Shown here: positions 5,343 to 7,851 of the stretch, one piece after another | How positions within the stretch are numbered: the first letter of the stretch is position 1 | Layout of the letters: each line of letters begins with the position of its first letter | Assembly: GCA_964435475.1 (NCBI GenBank) | Contig: CAYSZB010000091.1 | Span: 1 to 7,851 of the forward strand | DNA from: CAYSZB01 sp964435475 | GTDB lineage: Bacteria; Chloroflexota; Anaerolineae; Anaerolineales; Anaerolineaceae | Length of the DNA: 7,851 bases | Reading direction: 5' to 3' | The notes under the pieces: model-generated | What the model was told of the DNA's origin: nothing | The model's database searches: none | The model's input: only the letters and a program-made list of their open reading frames with translations | Made by a program: the position numbers and the translations under genes

Positions 5343-6137
5343 CTAAATATACAGGTCCCTCTTGTTATAGATCCAATAGCCTGCCACCACGCAGACCACG
5401 ATGATCAGCGCGGATAGCACCAGGTAGATACCTTCCAGTTTACCGGTGGTATAGAGGATTGCCGGGTCAAAATACTTAAAAGGCGTGACATACTTAAGAA
5501 AATCCAGCTTATCCTGCAGTTCGATCGCCACGGACATGAAATAAGTTACCAGGATGACCGCGATGGCGATCTGACCGGAGCGCTTGTAGCGCTTCAGGGC
5601 ACAACCCAGGAACAGCCCGATGGACAGGAAGACCAGTTCAACCAGGAAGAGTGCCAGCATGGACAGGGTCAGGTAGTCGTAAAAGTCCTGCCCGGGCTGG
5701 TAGGTACGCGTGGCGACCAGCGTGGTGCCCCAGGTGATCAGAACAAATGTGATGCAGTAGGTCAGGGCTGCCAGCGCCTTGGCGGTGACCACGCGTGAAC
5801 GTGAGACCGGCAGTACCAGCGAGAACTCCACGGTCTTGTCGCGTTCTTCCTTGGAGATAATATCACTGCCCCACAAGGCACCCGCCATGGCACCCATCAG
5901 GTAAAAATAGATCGACATGAGGCCCAAAAAGCCGCTGATCGTGGTCAGGTTAAAGGAGCGCATACTGAAGGCGTCGATCATTGCTTTGGGCATGGAGTCC
6001 AGCAGGGCGAGCAGCTCTGGGCTGCCTTCGAACGAGGCAAATTTGGACACTGCCACCATCACCATCAGGAATATGATGACACTCCAGGTGATCAGGGATT
6101 TTAAATTGGCTTTGAGTTCACGAAAGTATATGTTCAT
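5343..6137 (-). CDS. ABC-2 type transporter permease (second permease)
   Basis: A 264-residue integral membrane protein, last gene of the exporter operon. Six hydrophobic segments are visible at about 15-31, 68-90, 117-142, 157-181, 188-206 and 236-257, the layout of ABC-2 permeases. The cytoplasmic loop SKEERDKTVEFSLVLPVSRSRVVTAK (95-120) is the conserved segment of this family between helices 2 and 3. It shares TYQPGQDF, FLSIGLFLG, TPFKYFDPA and YWIYNKRD with the preceding permease, so the two are paralogues likely pairing as a heterodimer with the ATPase. The cargo is unknown; relatives export peptide antibiotics or lipids. AAGGAG lies ahead of the ATG, overlapping the stop of the upstream permease region, and 9 bases separate the genes. 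A strong terminator follows the stop. Confidence 0.9.
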   Translation of the reverse strand: MNIYFRELKANLKSLITWSVIIFLMVMVAVSKFASFEGSPELLALLDSMPKAMIDAFSMRSFNLTTISGFLGLMSIYFYLMGAMAGALWGSDIISKEERDKTVEFSLVLPVSRSRVVTAKALAALTYCITFVLITWGTTLVATRTYQPGQDFYDYLTLSMLALFLVELVFLSIGLFLGCALKRYKRSGQIAIAVILVTYFMSVAIELQDKLDFLKYVTPFKYFDPAILYTTGKLEGIYLVLSALIIVVCVVAGYWIYNKRDLYI

Positions 6138-6146
6138 CGCAGCTCC

Positions 6147-6833
6147 TTATGACACGGCGTGCACATCGCGCTGGTTGTAGCGCCAGTAGCTCAGTACCAG
6201 CGCCAGAAGGCTGACCGCCAGGTTTAGCGCCACCAGGCGGGTGTCATAGCCGCCGGTGGTAGTGATCGCTGCGGCGTCAAAATGCTTGAAGGGTGTGATC
6301 CACTCGATCGCCACCTCGTCAAAGATGCCGTTCAGGGCGTTAAAGACATACATGCCAAAGCCCAGGCCCAGCGCGTAGGGCGTCACACTGCGCACACGCC
6401 TGACCAGCAGCGAAACGATCAGTCCGACAGACAGGAAAAAGAGCTGGAAAGGCAGGATCGTCGCCAGCAGCAGCAGCAAATTGCGCATTTCAAATTCGCG
6501 CCCGGGCTGAAAGAGCGCGATGGCAATGAAAGTGCTTATCCAGATGACCGCATTGGTAAGCGCCAGGCTCGCCAGGGCTGCCAGCAGCTTGCTGGTCAAA
6601 ATCTGCGTNNNNNNNNNNNNNNNNNNNNNNNNNNNNNNNNNNNNNNNNNNNNNNNNNNNNNNNNNNNNNNNNNNNNNNNNNNNNNNNNNNNNNNNNNNNN
6701 NNNNNNNNGCTTCGTCAATGAAGACCGGCGAAAACGAGTAGAACAGGATGATCAGCAGCGCCAGCGAGAGCGACCAGGTGATCACTGAACGCAGGCGGAT
6801 CAAAAATTCATGCCTGAAAATGTGCCGGTTCAT
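6147..6833 (-). CDS. ABC-2 type transporter permease (first permease), interrupted by an assembly gap
   Basis: A membrane protein read as 228 residues, of which about 34 are unknown because of the N run. The visible N-terminus (1-41) includes helix 1 (SVITWSLSLALLIILFYSF). After the gap come TSKLLAALASLAL, FQPGREF, FFLSVGLIVSLLVRR, TPFKHFDAAAITTTGG and YWRYNQRDVH, all matching the downstream permease. Helix 2 and the conserved KEERDKT-type loop fall in the gap. The start lies two bases after the ATPase stop (TAG CC ATG), so translation is probably coupled. Frame continuity across the gap is apparent only, since the true gap length is not known. It would form the transport channel with the second permease. 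Confidence 0.82.
   Translation of the reverse strand: MNRHIFRHEFLIRLRSVITWSLSLALLIILFYSFSPVFIDEXXXXXXXXXXXXXXXXXXXXXXXXXXXXXXXXXXTQILTSKLLAALASLALTNAVIWISTFIAIALFQPGREFEMRNLLLLLATILPFQLFFLSVGLIVSLLVRRVRSVTPYALGLGFGMYVFNALNGIFDEVAIEWITPFKHFDAAAITTTGGYDTRLVALNLAVSLLALVLSYWRYNQRDVHAVS
6609..6708. other. Assembly gap, exactly 100 N
   Basis: A run of exactly 100 N, the conventional placeholder for a scaffold gap of unknown size. It removes part of the first permease. Comparison with the second permease suggests the real missing piece is larger than 100 bases. Confidence 0.98.
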
Positions 6834-6835
6834 GG

Positions 6836-7714
6836 CTATGCCTGCTCGTAATAGTGCATAAAGATCTCTTCGAGGGTCGGCTCTTCGATGGTGATGTCGC
6901 TCAGCTGCAGCGCACTGACCTGCTGCACCACCTGGTTGATGTTGCCCTTGAAGAAGAAACTGAGCGTGCCGTTCTCTTTCGAGAGGTTGGTCACACCCGG
7001 CAGATCGAAGGCCTGTGGGTCCAGCCCCTCGGCGACAATGCGCACCTTCTTGTAATTGTTCTGCTGCAGGGTTTTGATATCCGAAATTTCGGCAATGCGT
7101 CCTTCACGGATGATGCCCACCCGCGTGCACATGCGCTGCACCTCGCCCAGGATGTGTGACGAGAAGAACACGGTCACCCCGCGGGCATTCTCCTGGCGCA
7201 CCAGGTCAAAGAACTTGCGCTGCATCAGGGGGTCCAGCCCGGCGGTGGGTTCGTCCAAAAAGAGCAGGCTGGGGCTGTGCAGCAAACCCTGCACGATGCC
7301 GACCTTCTTTTTGTTGCCATAAGATAGGTCGCTGATGCGCCGGTTCAGTTCCAATTCCATGTACTCGGACAGTTCCTGCATGCGCTGTGTGCAGTCCTTC
7401 TGGAAAAAGCTGGCTGAATATTTTAGCAGGTCGATGACCTTCATCCCTTCATAATAGTAGACCTCGGAGGGCAGGTAGCCGATGTCCTTGCGGATCTCGG
7501 GACCGTCTTTGGTGACGTCCTTGCCGAAAACGGTTGCTCTTCCGCTGGTCGGGTGGATCAGCGATAGTAGCAGGCGGATGGTGGTGGACTTGCCGGCGCC
7601 GTTGGGGCCGATGAAACCGAAGATCTCACCCTGCTCCACACCGAACGAGACATCCACGATGCCCCTGGACTTGCCGTAGTACTTGGTCAACCCTTCAACT
7701 TCGATTATGCGCAT
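6836..7714 (-). CDS. ABC transporter ATP-binding protein, BcrA/YxlF-like exporter type
   Basis: A 292-residue ATPase driving the two permeases. Visible motifs are Walker A GPNGAGKS (36-43), signature LSYGNKKK (130-137), Walker B LLFLDEP (150-156, catalytic E155), D-loop AGLDP and the switch histidine H187 in FFSSH. The Q-loop position reads GYLPSE, with serine where glutamine is usual; I recall similar YLPGE/YLPSE forms in this subfamily. Residues about 220-292 form the extra C-terminal domain ending ITIEEPTLEEIF, common in antibiotic-resistance and lipid ABC-2 exporters. The ATG at 7714 is chosen over the in-frame ATG at 7849: it begins the domain exactly (MRIIEVEGLTKYYG), has AAGGAG five to six bases upstream, and the longer start would overlap the promoter and add 45 residues with no family resemblance. 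Confidence 0.93.
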   Translation of the reverse strand: MRIIEVEGLTKYYGKSRGIVDVSFGVEQGEIFGFIGPNGAGKSTTIRLLLSLIHPTSGRATVFGKDVTKDGPEIRKDIGYLPSEVYYYEGMKVIDLLKYSASFFQKDCTQRMQELSEYMELELNRRISDLSYGNKKKVGIVQGLLHSPSLLFLDEPTAGLDPLMQRKFFDLVRQENARGVTVFFSSHILGEVQRMCTRVGIIREGRIAEISDIKTLQQNNYKKVRIVAEGLDPQAFDLPGVTNLSKENGTLSFFFKGNINQVVQQVSALQLSDITIEEPTLEEIFMHYYEQA

Positions 7715-7820
7715 AATTGCTCCTTGTATCTGCCCGTTGATCCGTGGGGGATGTGTGATCTGGAGGCGATCTTTCTCACTTCCATATGTCGGATGGGTGC
7801 ATGACGAAAAATTCGGGCTA

Positions 7821-7849
7821 AGTGTATTACCAAGGCCTCTAAAAGTCAA
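7821..7849 (-). promoter_or_regulatory. Candidate promoter of the ABC exporter operon
   Basis: On the minus strand TTGACT (7849-7844, five of six matches) and TACACT (7826-7821, four of six) are 17 bases apart. The start would be near 7814, giving a 5' leader of about 100 bases before the ATG at 7714. I see no convincing hairpin or operator in that leader, nor any other gene in 7715-7851. Confidence 0.55.
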
Positions 7850-7851
7850 TC

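Noticed and set aside
7715..7814. A riboswitch or leader attenuator in the 100-base leader of the ABC operon
   Set aside because: I found no convincing stem-loop, no T run and no known riboswitch core.
7715..7849. Upstream extension of the ABC ATPase by 45 residues to the ATG at 7849
   Set aside because: The extra residues have no family resemblance, the region holds a promoter and a good ribosome site, and the ATG at 7714 starts the domain exactly.

Overview
The window looks like a chromosomal segment of an Anaerolineae-type Chloroflexota bacterium, probably from a metagenome-assembled genome. The lineage is inferred from gene content (DUF3467 protein, bacterial translin, Cas4-like halves, BcrA-like ABC export operon) and not from a marker phylogeny. 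The metagenome origin is suggested by a run of exactly 100 N inside one gene. Codon use is GC-rich and looks uniform. I see no insertion sequence, prophage or CRISPR array.

Layout. Minus strand, 1-540: the 5' part of a family 2 glycosyltransferase (ALG5/dolichyl-phosphate glucosyltransferase-like, cut by the window edge) and a tRNA-Pro(TGG) with a clear sigma70-type promoter. Plus strand, 588-1559: a secreted lipoprotein esterase of the esterase D type. Plus strand, 1684-3811: a tight five-gene run of ssb, a DUF3467 protein, a translin-family protein and two small membrane-anchored proteins that together hold all the motifs of one Cas4/RecB-like PD-(D/E)XK iron-sulfur nuclease. Plus strand, 3843-3958: the small bacterial SRP RNA (4.5S-like), whose -35 box contains the stop codon of the last nuclease gene. 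Plus strand, 3979-5271: a class I SAM methyltransferase with a C-terminal zinc ribbon and an OsmC-family protein, 12 bases apart. A hairpin at 5289-5322 separates these from a convergent minus-strand operon (7714 down to 5343) coding for an ABC exporter: an ATPase and two related six-helix-type permeases, the first of which carries the assembly gap.

The part most worth following up is the ssb-DUF3467-translin-split nuclease cluster. Gene spacing is 9, 3, -4 and -4 bases, so the genes are probably co-transcribed and the last three translationally coupled. The nuclease appears to be divided between two proteins. The first has the N-terminal cysteine, the motif-I histidine and a C-terminal membrane helix. 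The second has an N-terminal membrane helix, then PD, ExK and QxxxY motifs and a CX2CX5C cluster. Assembly of one active site and one [4Fe-4S] cluster across two tethered chains is an inference, but the motif distribution is directly visible. Together with a single-stranded DNA-binding protein and a translin-family nucleic-acid-binding protein, it suggests an uncharacterised membrane-associated nucleic-acid processing system.
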